Origin: an uncultured Ruminococcus sp.
GTDB taxonomy: Bacteria > Bacillota > Clostridia > Lachnospirales > Lachnospiraceae
Assembly (NCBI GenBank): GCA_904418845.1
Contig: CAJFQC010000003.1
Location: 1 to 64,000 of the forward strand
Direction of reading: 5' to 3'
Length of the DNA: 64,000 bases
In this document: piece by piece, positions 7,743 through 16,152 of the stretch
Layout of the letters: each line of letters starts with the position of its first letter
How positions within the stretch are numbered: the first letter of the stretch is position 1
Made by a program: the position numbers and the translations under genes
The notes under the pieces: model-generated
Database searches by the model: none
What the model saw: only the letters and a program-made list of their open reading frames with translations
What the model was told of the DNA's origin: nothing

Positions 7743-9854
7743 ATGTCAATGATTTCGCCTAATCTTGTACGTATTTCCGCTCAAGAACTGCAGCCCATTG
7801 ATACAATATCCGGATTTCAGGTCCGGCCCGGATTCTTCCGCCAGTTCGGAGCCACAGTTATACCCGGAGGAGTGAATTTTGCCATTCAGTCCCACGGGGC
7901 GACTTCCTGCGAACTCCTCCTTTTCCACCGGGAGGCAGAGGAACCTTATGCAGTCCTGAAATTTCCCGACAATTACCGGATCGGCTTCTGTTACTCTATG
8001 ATCGTCTTCGGGCTTGACATCGAGGAATTTGAGTACGCCTACCGGGTAGACGGTCCCTATGACGAAAAGCGGGGATTACGTTTTGATAAAACAAAGATCC
8101 TCTTAGATCCCTATGCCCGGGCTGTCACAGGCCAGAGTCGGTGGGGGCATAAAAATAATGCGCGGCACGGATACCGCGCCCGCGTTGTGCGCTCCAATTT
8201 TGACTGGGGCCCGCAGCGGCAGACGCCCATCCCCATGGAGGATCTGGTCATCTACGAACTCCATGTGCGCGGCTTTACAAAGGACGACTCCTCAGGGGTA
8301 GAACAGCCCGGCACTTTTCACGGTCTGAAGGAAAAAATCCCCTATCTGAAAGAACTCGGCGTCAACGCGGTGGAACTGATGCCTATCTTTGAATTCGACG
8401 AGATGCGGGACGCCCGCCTGATTGATGAAAACGAACTGCTGGACTACTGGGGCTACAATCCGGTCAGCTTCTTCGCTCCGAACACAAGCTACTGCTCTTC
8501 TCTTGAATATAACCGCGAAGGACTGGAACTAAAAAATATGATCAAAGCACTTCATGAAAACGGGATCGAAGTAATCCTGGACGTGGTCTTCAACCACACC
8601 GCCGAGGGAAATGAGTTAGGGCCGTGCTTTTCTTTCAAAGGCTTTGACAATAATATCTACTATATGCTCACACCGGACGGCGGCTATTACAACTTCAGCG
8701 GCTGCGGAAACACATTGAACTGCAACCACCCCGTCGTGCAGGAGATGATACTGGACTGTCTGCGCTACTGGGTCATCGAGTACCGCGTGGACGGCTTCCG
8801 TTTTGACCTTGCCTCCATCCTGGGTCGCAATGAGGACGGCACTCCTATGAACCAGCCGCCCCTTCTTCGCAGCCTTGCCTTTGACTCCATCCTGGGAAAT
8901 GTTAAGCTCATCGCAGAGGCGTGGGACGCGGGCGGTCTCTATCAGGTCGGCTCCTTCCCCTCATGGAAACGCTGGGCGGAATGGAACGGCCGCTACCGCG
9001 ACGATATGCGCTGTTTCCTGAAGGGCGATACGGGCATGGCACGTCTGGCGGCACAACGTATGACAGGCTCCCCCGATCTGTATGATCCTGTATACCGGGG
9101 CGGCAATGCCTCCGTCAACTTTCTCACCTGCCACGACGGCTTCACATTGTACGACTTATACAGCTACAACCAGAAGCACAACGAGGCAAACGGATGGAAT
9201 AACACAGACGGTTATGACGACAACAACAGCTGGAACTGCGGCGTGGAGGGAGACACAGATAACGAACATGTGCTCTCTCTCCGTATGAAAATGATGCAGA
9301 ACGCCTGCGCTGTGCTCATGTGCAGCCGCGGGACGCCTATGTTCCTCTCCGGCGACGAGTTTGCGGATACCCGCTACGGCAACAATAATCCTTACTGCCA
9401 GGACAATGAGATCTCATGGCTGAACTGGTCCCTGCTGAAAAAGAACCGCAGACTTTTCCGTTTCTTTCAGTACATGATCGCCTTTCGGAAAGAGCATCCT
9501 GCCATTCGCAAAGATCTGGAGCCCAGTTATATTGGATTTCCCTCCATGAGCCTCCACGGACTCATACCATGGGAACCCGATGCCCCTGAAAATGAGCACA
9601 TTGTCTGTGTTCTTTTCTCTGGATACAACGACACGGCAGAAAAGGAAGATCTGGTATATGTGGCAGTCAATTCCCACTGGCATCCCGCAGAGATAACCCT
9701 GCCGGACCTGCCGGAAGGCTATATCTGGAAGATCGCGGTCAATACAGGCGATCCTGTCTGTCAGACCTTTGAGAAAAAAAATATGCCCACAGCAGGAAAA
9801 CAGCTTCTGCTCGGAGAACGGTCCGTGATCGTCTTCGCAGGGGAAGCACAGTAG
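7743..9854 (+). CDS. isoamylase/GlgX-type glycogen debranching enzyme (GH13)
   Basis: 703 residues. An N-terminal CBM48-like beta domain (about 20-130) includes GGVNFAIQSHGA. The GH13 barrel shows VYELHVRGFTKD-type region I, DVVFNHTAEGNE, VDGFRFDLASILG (nucleophile Asp), LIAEAWDAGG (general acid Glu) and LTCHDGFTLYDL (transition-state Asp). RYGNNNPYCQDNEISWLNW is characteristic of the GlgX/TreX debranching branch. It hydrolyses alpha-1,6 branch points in glycogen or limit dextrin. The ATG follows AGGAG with suitable spacing. The next gene, endonuclease IV, starts 31 bases later with its own ribosome site. No terminator lies between them, so they may be cotranscribed. Confidence 0.93.
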   Translation: MSMISPNLVRISAQELQPIDTISGFQVRPGFFRQFGATVIPGGVNFAIQSHGATSCELLLFHREAEEPYAVLKFPDNYRIGFCYSMIVFGLDIEEFEYAYRVDGPYDEKRGLRFDKTKILLDPYARAVTGQSRWGHKNNARHGYRARVVRSNFDWGPQRQTPIPMEDLVIYELHVRGFTKDDSSGVEQPGTFHGLKEKIPYLKELGVNAVELMPIFEFDEMRDARLIDENELLDYWGYNPVSFFAPNTSYCSSLEYNREGLELKNMIKALHENGIEVILDVVFNHTAEGNELGPCFSFKGFDNNIYYMLTPDGGYYNFSGCGNTLNCNHPVVQEMILDCLRYWVIEYRVDGFRFDLASILGRNEDGTPMNQPPLLRSLAFDSILGNVKLIAEAWDAGGLYQVGSFPSWKRWAEWNGRYRDDMRCFLKGDTGMARLAAQRMTGSPDLYDPVYRGGNASVNFLTCHDGFTLYDLYSYNQKHNEANGWNNTDGYDDNNSWNCGVEGDTDNEHVLSLRMKMMQNACAVLMCSRGTPMFLSGDEFADTRYGNNNPYCQDNEISWLNWSLLKKNRRLFRFFQYMIAFRKEHPAIRKDLEPSYIGFPSMSLHGLIPWEPDAPENEHIVCVLFSGYNDTAEKEDLVYVAVNSHWHPAEITLPDLPEGYIWKIAVNTGDPVCQTFEKKNMPTAGKQLLLGERSVIVFAGEAQ

Positions 9855-9885
9855 ATCAATCATATAACACAAAGGAGTTTTTACT

Positions 9886-10800
9886 ATGATACTAGGTTCA
9901 CATGTAGGCATGAGCGGCAAAGAAATGCTGCTCGGCTCCGCGAAGGAGGCTGTATCCTACGGAGCGGATACATTCATGTTTTACACCGGAGCGCCTCAGA
10001 ATACCCGCCGTAAGGAGATCGGCGAATTAAATATCGGCCCGGCGTGGGATTTCATGAAGGAACACGGAATCCGCGGCGTCATTGTCCACGCGCCCTACAT
10101 CATCAATCTGGGAAACGCAGTCAAACCTGAGACCTTCTCCCTTGCCGTGGAGTTTCTCGCAAAGGAGATCGAGCGCACTGTAAGCTGCAGAAGCCATACC
10201 CTGATCCTTCATCCGGGAGCCCATGTGGGCGAAGGCACAGAGACCGGAACCGCCCAGATCATCAAGGGACTAAACGAGGTTCTAAGCTCAGACACAGACT
10301 GCTACATCGCCCTTGAGACGATGGCGGGAAAAGGCTCCGAGATCGGCCGTTCCTTTGAGGAGCTTGCGCGTATTTACGACGGAGTCACTCACAATGACAA
10401 GCTGAGAGTATGTTTTGATACATGCCACACAAGCGACAGTGGTTATGATATCATCCACAGCTTTGACAAAGTGATGGATGACTTTGACCGTATCATCGGC
10501 AAGAGCCAGATCGCGGTATTCCATATAAACGACAGCAAAAATGTACCCGGAGCGGCAAAAGACCGGCACGAGAATATCGGATTCGGCCAGATTGGGTTCG
10601 ACGCCCTGAATTATATCGTGCATCACCCGGATTTTGAGGATATCCCCAAGATACTGGAGACCCCCTACATCCCTTCTCCGTCAAATCCAAAGAAGTCTTA
10701 CGCCCCGTATAAATACGAGATCGCAATGCTTCGAAACGGCGTCTTTGACCCGGATCTTAAAAGACGTGTCGTCGCACATAATGAGGAAAAGAACAGCTAA
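9886..10800 (+). CDS. nfo: endonuclease IV (apurinic/apyrimidinic endonuclease)
   Basis: 304 residues, a TIM-barrel AP endonuclease. Zinc-ligand segments appear in the usual order: [70 protein letters not shown] and ILETPY. It incises the backbone 5' of abasic sites during base excision repair. The length is slightly above the usual 280 because of a short C-terminal tail. AAAGGAG stands upstream of the ATG. It is followed by the promoter of the GntR operon rather than by an obvious terminator. Confidence 0.96.
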   Translation: MILGSHVGMSGKEMLLGSAKEAVSYGADTFMFYTGAPQNTRRKEIGELNIGPAWDFMKEHGIRGVIVHAPYIINLGNAVKPETFSLAVEFLAKEIERTVSCRSHTLILHPGAHVGEGTETGTAQIIKGLNEVLSSDTDCYIALETMAGKGSEIGRSFEELARIYDGVTHNDKLRVCFDTCHTSDSGYDIIHSFDKVMDDFDRIIGKSQIAVFHINDSKNVPGAAKDRHENIGFGQIGFDALNYIVHHPDFEDIPKILETPYIPSPSNPKKSYAPYKYEIAMLRNGVFDPDLKRRVVAHNEEKNS

Positions 10801-10840
10801 GCGGCCAATGATAAACAAAGTATAAAATCCGCAGGTTCCC

Positions 10841-10869
10841 TTGACAATTTTCTTTAGACAACATATTAT
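10841..10869 (+). promoter_or_regulatory. sigma-A-type promoter of the gntR-ABC operon
   Basis: TTGACA (10841-10846, perfect consensus), a 17-base spacer and TATTAT (10864-10869). Transcription should start near 10876, inside the palindromic operator candidate that follows. Confidence 0.85.
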
Positions 10870-10870
10870 T

Positions 10871-10888
10871 GTATTATATATATAATAC
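10871..10888. promoter_or_regulatory. palindromic operator candidate for the GntR regulator
   Basis: GTATTATATATATAATAC is a perfect 18-base palindrome two bases after the -10 element, covering the expected transcription start. YtrA-type GntR repressors commonly bind palindromes at their own promoters, so autoregulatory repression is the natural reading; binding itself is inferred. Confidence 0.7.
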
Positions 10889-10890
10889 AG

Positions 10891-10943
10891 TTGCAGGGCG
10901 GGGGATATCCCCCGCCCTGCAAGAACCGCCTTAGGCGGTTCTT
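10891..10943. repeat. two tandem strong palindromes in the gntR leader
   Basis: A perfect 32-base palindrome (10891-10922, left arm TTGCAGGGCGGGGGAT) abuts a 23-base inverted repeat (10921-10943, arms AAGAACCGCC and GGCGGTTCTT with a TTA loop). Neither is followed by a T-run, so they are not ordinary intrinsic terminators. They lie between the promoter and the ribosome site and would fold in the mRNA leader. Confidence 0.75.
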
Positions 10944-10968
10944 CGAAAACAGAAAGTGAGATGATCGA

Positions 10969-11340
10969 ATGCCATGGAATCTGGATAACGAACGTCCCAT
11001 CTATTTACAGCTGATGGAACGGATCCAACACGACATCATCTCCGGCGTCTATAAACCGGGGGACAGACTCCCTTCTGTCCGTGATCTTGCAATGGATGCG
11101 GCGGTCAATCCGAACACTATGCAGAAAGCGCTCTCTGAACTGGAGCGCAGCGGCCTTGTGAATTCCCACAGGACGAGCGGACGCTTCATCAGCGACGACC
11201 CTCTCCTGATCAAAAAGATGAGGGAGGACATAGCGGGAGAATGTGTCCGTCAGTTTCTTGCACAGATGAAGGATCTTGGATTTGGGGACAGTGAGACGGT
11301 GGAGATGCTGGAGAAAACCTTAAAAGGGGGAGAACAATGA
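10969..11340 (+). CDS. GntR family transcriptional regulator, YtrA type
   Basis: 123 residues: a winged helix-turn-helix (PIYLQLMERIQHDIISGVYKPGDRLPSVRDLA, then NPNTMQKALSELERSGLV, residues about 9-65). It lacks the large effector domain, having only a short helical C-terminal tail as in YtrA-type regulators, which usually control the ABC transporter genes next to them. It overlaps the following ATPase gene by four bases (ATGA). A consensus promoter and palindromic operator stand upstream, suggesting self-repression of the whole operon. The inducing signal is unknown; relatives often respond to cell-envelope antibiotics. Confidence 0.92.
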   Translation: MPWNLDNERPIYLQLMERIQHDIISGVYKPGDRLPSVRDLAMDAAVNPNTMQKALSELERSGLVNSHRTSGRFISDDPLLIKKMREDIAGECVRQFLAQMKDLGFGDSETVEMLEKTLKGGEQ

Positions 11341-12035
11341 GACCAATACTGGAATGTCAACGACTTACCAAAAAATACGGCAGCTTTTTTGCCCTATCTG
11401 ATCTGAATCTGTCCCTTGAACGCGGACAGATCGTCGGCCTCTTAGGTCCGAACGGAAGCGGGAAGACCACCCTGATCAAACTGATCAACGGGCTGCTCGT
11501 TCCCACGGACGGACACATCATGGTAAACGGCCTTGCTCCTTGCCCTGACACAAAAAGGATCGTTTCCTACCTGCCAGATCAGGATTTTCTGGACAGGCAT
11601 ATGCGGGTCAGCGAGATCCTCTCTTATTATCATGACTTCTATAATAATTTCAACACAGAACGTGCTTCCTCAATGCTGGATGCATTAGAAATTGACAGGC
11701 GTTCCCGCCTCCAGTCGCTTTCCAAGGGAACAAAGGAGAAGGTACAGCTCGTCCTTGTCATGAGCAGAGACGCGGATCTCTATATACTGGATGAGCCGAT
11801 CGGTGGGGTCGACCCTGCGGCCCGGGATTATATCCTCAGGACCATGCTTGCCAATTATAATGAAAATGCCACACTGCTCATTTCTACTCATCTGATCTCT
11901 GATATCGAGAATATCTTAGATCATGTCCTTTTCTTGAAGAACGGACACCTTGTCCTGAACGCGTCCGTGGACGAGATCAGGACAGAACATGGGAAATCAG
12001 TGGATGCTATATTCCGGGAGGTATTCAAATGCTAG
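11337..12035 (+). CDS. ABC transporter ATP-binding protein
   Basis: 232 residues with Walker A GPNGSGKTTLIKLING (about residues 37-52), signature loop LQSLSKGTKEKVQLVL (the usual LSGGQ is degenerate as LSKGT), Walker B LYILDEPIGGVDPAARD and the switch histidine in LISTHLISD. The degenerate signature is common in YtrB/BcrA-like exporters. It overlaps the GntR gene by four bases and the membrane gene by seven, so the three form one translationally coupled operon. Confidence 0.94.
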   Translation: MRPILECQRLTKKYGSFFALSDLNLSLERGQIVGLLGPNGSGKTTLIKLINGLLVPTDGHIMVNGLAPCPDTKRIVSYLPDQDFLDRHMRVSEILSYYHDFYNNFNTERASSMLDALEIDRRSRLQSLSKGTKEKVQLVLVMSRDADLYILDEPIGGVDPAARDYILRTMLANYNENATLLISTHLISDIENILDHVLFLKNGHLVLNASVDEIRTEHGKSVDAIFREVFKC

Positions 12036-12823
12036 GAAAACTTATCAGATATGACTTAAAGGCATCAATGAAGCTCTTCTTTTTATTCCATCTGGTGTTT
12101 CTCATTGCCTGCGGGCTCGGACGAATCTGTTTTATCAACCAGATGGATTTTGTAAATTCATCTGCGGAATCCCTTTTAGCTCCGCTCACAATCATTTTAT
12201 GCCTTGTCACTGTGTTTATTGTAGCAGTCAGTATCTGCTCATGGCTGATGGTCACATTTAGATTCTACCGGAATCTCTTTACAGGAGAAGGATATTTAAG
12301 CTGGACTCTGCCTGTTTCAGGGATTCAACATCTCTGGGCAAAAATCATATCCGGCTGCATCCTCATGTGGATTGATACCATTATTATCGGACTCGGCGTG
12401 TTTCTCCTTATTTCCGGCAGAAATGTCACAGAAGCCTACAGTCTGGTCGCCGCAGACGCGACAGAGGCTCTCGGTATGACAATCAGCACTTTCTTCTTTT
12501 ATATATTTTTATTTGTCATGGTTTCATGTATCGCCACTGTTATATCGACCTATTTCTGCATTGCTGTGGGGCAGTTGTTTTCAAACCACAGGGTTCTTTG
12601 GGCCGTAGCGACATATTTCATTTTAAGCTTTGTGCTACAGATCGGCACCTTCCTGCTGATGATATTATCCGGGTTCTTCAATCATTATATGAGGTTTTCG
12701 GGTACATTCTCTGAACAGCTGACGCACATAATCATTCCGACGGCGTTATTCTCGGTCACCGTAACAGTCGGTGAATATATTGCCACACACTATATCATAA
12801 AAAAGAAGATTAATCTTATATGA
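12029..12823 (+). CDS. ABC transporter membrane protein
   Basis: 264 residues with about six hydrophobic segments (near 18-35, 50-75, 105-130, 150-175, 185-210 and 225-250). This is typical of the ABC-2-like permease subunits paired with YtrA-regulated ATPases. No catalytic motif is expected. The start overlaps the ATPase gene by seven bases. With the ATPase it probably exports a lipid, peptide or antibiotic-like compound; the substrate is not deducible. Confidence 0.88.
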   Translation: MLGKLIRYDLKASMKLFFLFHLVFLIACGLGRICFINQMDFVNSSAESLLAPLTIILCLVTVFIVAVSICSWLMVTFRFYRNLFTGEGYLSWTLPVSGIQHLWAKIISGCILMWIDTIIIGLGVFLLISGRNVTEAYSLVAADATEALGMTISTFFFYIFLFVMVSCIATVISTYFCIAVGQLFSNHRVLWAVATYFILSFVLQIGTFLLMILSGFFNHYMRFSGTFSEQLTHIIIPTALFSVTVTVGEYIATHYIIKKKINLI

Positions 12824-12824
12824 C

Positions 12825-12874
12825 AAAAAATCCCGAGAGATACAATAAACACTGGGTTTAAGGTATCTCTCGGG
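12825..12874 (-). terminator. intrinsic terminator downstream of tRNA-Arg
   Basis: CCCGAGAGATAC and GTATCTCTCGGG form a 12-bp stem around a 19-base loop. On the minus strand it is followed by ATTTTTTG, fitting termination of transcripts through tRNA-Arg. On the plus strand there is no T-run, so it would act there only weakly for the ABC operon. Confidence 0.75.
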
Positions 12875-12884
12875 AAATGTTCGA

Positions 12885-12956
12885 AGCGTCTGAACGGAGT
12901 CGAACCGTCGCACATGCCTCCGGAGGGCATTGCTCTATCCACTGAGCTACAGACGC
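12885..12956 (-). tRNA. tRNA-Arg (anticodon CCG)
   Basis: On the minus strand, GCGTCTG pairs with CAGACGC, the D-arm is GCTCAGTGGATAGAGC, and the anticodon stem-loop ATGCC-CTCCGGA-GGCAT gives anticodon CCG. The T-arm is ACGG-TTCGACT-CCGT. CCA is not encoded and must be added. The base at the discriminator position reads U, which is unusual. Confidence 0.93.
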
Positions 12957-12967
12957 ATTCCGGCTGC

Positions 12968-12997
12968 GTTCAAGGAAAACTTATTGTTTCCTTGAAC
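12968..12997. repeat. 11-bp perfect hairpin between tRNA-Arg and the surface-protein gene
   Basis: GTTCAAGGAAA and TTTCCTTGAAC flank an eight-base loop. No T-run follows on either strand. It may be a processing or weak termination element between the surface-protein mRNA and tRNA-Arg, both on the minus strand. Confidence 0.6.
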
Positions 12998-13065
12998 AGC
13001 CTTAATTATCCTAGCACAGAACGAGGCAAAAGTAAAGTACTTTTCCATCCTCTCTGTGGTTTGTC

Positions 13066-16000
13066 TCAGCAATGTGTCTTTCTTCTTCGCAGCCTCCTGT
13101 ACCCTGCTGCGGCACACGCCGCTGAAACGATCAGGGCCGCAAATGCCGCAGCGGTTACGGCGCCGGTCCCCAGCGCATCTCCTGTAGCAACTGATACTTG
13201 AGGTCTTTTTAAGACGGATACCGTCTGTCCTTCATCTTCCATGTCTTCATGAGATGTAATCAGGACATCCCCCTCATAAAGATATTCAAGAACAACGATC
13301 TTCTTCCCCGAAAAGAGAGCGAGCTCTATATCAAATTCCATCTCTATGCTCGCCGAGGTATTATCCGCTGTCCATTTCTTTTCCGCTGCAAATGTTTCTC
13401 CTTCTGCGGTCAGCGTCTCTCCAGTGTCTGCATCTGCAAGTATCCCCCGCAGGGTATACTCTTTTCCTTCCTCCAGATTTTCCATAACAACTGTATCTGT
13501 GATCGTATTTCCTTCTCCTGCGTAAATTTCTTTTGTTCCTGTCTCTTTCCAGACAGCAGTTGTATCCTTGATCTTTGTCCTGTCATTTTCTATCGTAAAT
13601 TCCATACATGCCTCTCCGTTTATTTTTCCATTGTCATCTACTGTAAATTCAACTATATTATCATTCCTTCGGTATCCCGCCGCACTCTCTGTCTCCCGGA
13701 TGAAATAATTGCCCGGACGGATATATTTGATGATGATCTGACCGTTCTCGTCCGTCACATGCTCCTTCATGTCGGCCTGTGATTCTTTTCCTTCTTCCAC
13801 ACTGTCTGCTTCCGTCCCGGCGCTTTCCTTACCTTCTGTGGTCTTTTCTGATACGGCAAACCGGACTCCTTCTATTTTCTCTCCTGTCTCATGGTCTTTC
13901 TTAGTGATGATGAGCGTGGTCGGCTGGTTTTCCCATTCGATCTTCTCTGTCACAATCTCTGTATTTTGATCCTTATATTTCAACTCTATCTCATAAACTT
14001 TTTCATCAAGCGCATAGCCATCCGCCTGATCTGCTTCTCTGACTTCATATTTTCCCAGATGCAGTTTATCCGTGCGGGCTTTTCCTTCTTCATCTGTCAC
14101 CAGCTCTGCCACGATGGTTCCTGCCTCTGTGCGCACATTCCCCTGTGGCGTCAGGATATCCTCTTTAGCGCATATCTCGAAACGGACGCCGGCCAACGGC
14201 TTTTTTGTCTCCCCGTCTGTCTTTATAATGTTGATCCGCCCCATAGCGGGAGTGTCTTTAAATTCTACTGCAAAAGGCTCTGTCCAGTCATGCGCCTTCG
14301 TTATTTCAAATTCGAGCAGACTTTCATTCTGCACATACCCATGAGGCGCATGTACTTCCTGAAAATAGTATTTGCCTGCGCTTAGTTTATCCGGCAAGGT
14401 AAAACTGCCGCTCTCATCTGTCTGAAATGTATCGTGTATTATTTGCTGAGGATAGTACGTGGTCATCGTGACTGGCTGTTTCTCATGATCAAGGAGCCGG
14501 AACTCTGCCCCGGCTATGGGGATAGTCTCACCGGTGTCCGCATCTTTCTTTACCAGTCTGACCGGAGAAAATATCTTCTTATTCTCAAGGATATAATACA
14601 GTGTCCGCCCTTCTTCCGATATCGTGATCTCAAAGTCCTCTACCCTCTTTAGTCCGGCGGGAGTATTCTTCTCACTGACCACGTAAGTATCATATACAAG
14701 ACTTCCTCTGCCTTCTCCATCCACGGGAGTGGCTGCGTACCCATTCTCGTCGGTGATAATCTCTATTGTCTCCCCTGTAGTCCTGGAAGTAAGAGTAAAG
14801 CAGATCCCTGCCAGAGATATCTTCTGTTCTTCATTCACATCGTCAGATTCCCGGAATTTTACAAGCCGGAGGCCGCCTCTTACGATCCTCTCGGGAACCT
14901 GTGTCGCATGCCACGCTGTATCCGTCTCGCCACCCCCTTCTGAGGTGATCTTCTCTATGAATACTGTTTCATCTGCCAGATATCCCTCCGGGGGTTTCGT
15001 CTCTCTGATCGTGACAGTCCCCAACGGAAATACCGTTTGCCCCGCGCTGTTCGTATAAAACTCGTCGCCGCTCACCTTGTATTCATCTGAGAGCCGGATC
15101 TCTCCCGCCTCATCCGTCCTGAGCACCCATGTGCGTAACGCTGCCGCGCCCTCTGATGCCGGATCTTTGTCGTGATATCCCGCATAATATCTCACTTCAA
15201 ATTCCGCTCCGGCCAGTGTTGCCGTTCCCTGCGGCTTACTTTCCCCTGTCTCGGCATCCGCCTTTTTTATGACAAGCTGAGGAGAATGATACTGAGCCCT
15301 GTTCACGCACTTGTATTGAAAGACTGTGTTTTCCTCCACTGTGATCTTCTGACGTTTCTCTGATATCGCAAATCCCTGTGGGCTTTCCATTTCCGCGACC
15401 TCATAACTTCCAATGGGAATGTTTTCCAATTTTCCGTATCCTCCTGTATCCGTTGTGACCGTCCACAACAGCTCTCCTCCGCCCTGTGCGTAGATCCCGA
15501 ATACCGCTCCTCCCAGAGAATAGCAGGGATTATTCTCTGTCCAATCCGGTTGATCAGACGTTTTACGGATCTCAATGCCGCCAGTCTTGTCCTTTCCCAC
15601 ACCGCCCATCGTCTGACCACTCCCGTCTACATTGAACAGAACGGCGGAAAAGGACCGGGGCGGATCAGGCAGCGTCTTAAGCATCTCTATCTTCTGTTTC
15701 AGTAACTCTGTCACTTGGCTGTCCAATCCTGTAAATGCATTTTCGTTTCCCGAATACAGATAAGAAAGGATACAATGACTCATACAATATTCTTCACCAC
15801 TGTCCTCCGCGCTTTTCCCCAGAGAGCCAAACTTTTCACGGAACACATCATACCCCGGTCCTCCGTACATATAGTAGAGCCCCTTTCGCACGATCCCGCT
15901 CTCAAGCGGCTGAGAGGCATAGCTCCCGGACCCCGGCGTGTCCTCAAGAGGTTCCAGACAGTATGCTGTCCTGCCGTCCGCAGTAAAATAATTGGTGCTG

Positions 16001-16152
16001 TATGTTCCGTAATAGATCTCTCTTCCGACTATCAGCTCCACACTTTGCCCGTTCTGGGCGAAAGCAGGCCGGATATGTAAAAAAGCGGACACCCATATGA
16101 TCGTGATCGCGATGGGAAGAAGAAAAGCTCTCCATTCTTTCATATACTTCAT
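13066..16152 (-). CDS. large surface protein: thioester domain, Cna_B/SpaA repeats and a VaFE-type repeat
   Basis: 1028 residues. An N-terminal hydrophobic segment (about 10-32) ending in AFAQ is a signal peptide. Residues about 38-170 resemble a thioester adhesin domain, with the candidate cysteine in TAYCLEP. Six tandem Cna_B/SpaA-like modules follow, each starting with a lysine strand (IRKTSD, VIKKAD, LVKFRE, LVKKDAD, IIKTDG, ITKKD) and closing with a YxxxE-type segment (for example GSYEVAEMESPQGF). Such modules usually carry Lys-Asn isopeptide bonds. IKDTTAVWKET to HEDMEDEGQTV is VaFE-like. The end is VATGD, a hydrophobic helix and RRLRRRK: a sorting-signal layout without LPXTG. No sortase gene is in this window. 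Its stop side faces tRNA-Arg, and its start overlaps the DUF5688 gene. Confidence 0.88.
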   Translation of the reverse strand: MKYMKEWRAFLLPIAITIIWVSAFLHIRPAFAQNGQSVELIVGREIYYGTYSTNYFTADGRTAYCLEPLEDTPGSGSYASQPLESGIVRKGLYYMYGGPGYDVFREKFGSLGKSAEDSGEEYCMSHCILSYLYSGNENAFTGLDSQVTELLKQKIEMLKTLPDPPRSFSAVLFNVDGSGQTMGGVGKDKTGGIEIRKTSDQPDWTENNPCYSLGGAVFGIYAQGGGELLWTVTTDTGGYGKLENIPIGSYEVAEMESPQGFAISEKRQKITVEENTVFQYKCVNRAQYHSPQLVIKKADAETGESKPQGTATLAGAEFEVRYYAGYHDKDPASEGAAALRTWVLRTDEAGEIRLSDEYKVSGDEFYTNSAGQTVFPLGTVTIRETKPPEGYLADETVFIEKITSEGGGETDTAWHATQVPERIVRGGLRLVKFRESDDVNEEQKISLAGICFTLTSRTTGETIEIITDENGYAATPVDGEGRGSLVYDTYVVSEKNTPAGLKRVEDFEITISEEGRTLYYILENKKIFSPVRLVKKDADTGETIPIAGAEFRLLDHEKQPVTMTTYYPQQIIHDTFQTDESGSFTLPDKLSAGKYYFQEVHAPHGYVQNESLLEFEITKAHDWTEPFAVEFKDTPAMGRINIIKTDGETKKPLAGVRFEICAKEDILTPQGNVRTEAGTIVAELVTDEEGKARTDKLHLGKYEVREADQADGYALDEKVYEIELKYKDQNTEIVTEKIEWENQPTTLIITKKDHETGEKIEGVRFAVSEKTTEGKESAGTEADSVEEGKESQADMKEHVTDENGQIIIKYIRPGNYFIRETESAAGYRRNDNIVEFTVDDNGKINGEACMEFTIENDRTKIKDTTAVWKETGTKEIYAGEGNTITDTVVMENLEEGKEYTLRGILADADTGETLTAEGETFAAEKKWTADNTSASIEMEFDIELALFSGKKIVVLEYLYEGDVLITSHEDMEDEGQTVSVLKRPQVSVATGDALGTGAVTAAAFAALIVSAACAAAGYRRLRRRKTHC

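Noticed and set aside
13066-16152. Repeat-rich reverse strand as CRISPR array or tandem DNA repeats
   Set aside because: The repeats are protein modules of about 100 residues with diverged DNA; no short direct repeats with spacers, and no cas genes.
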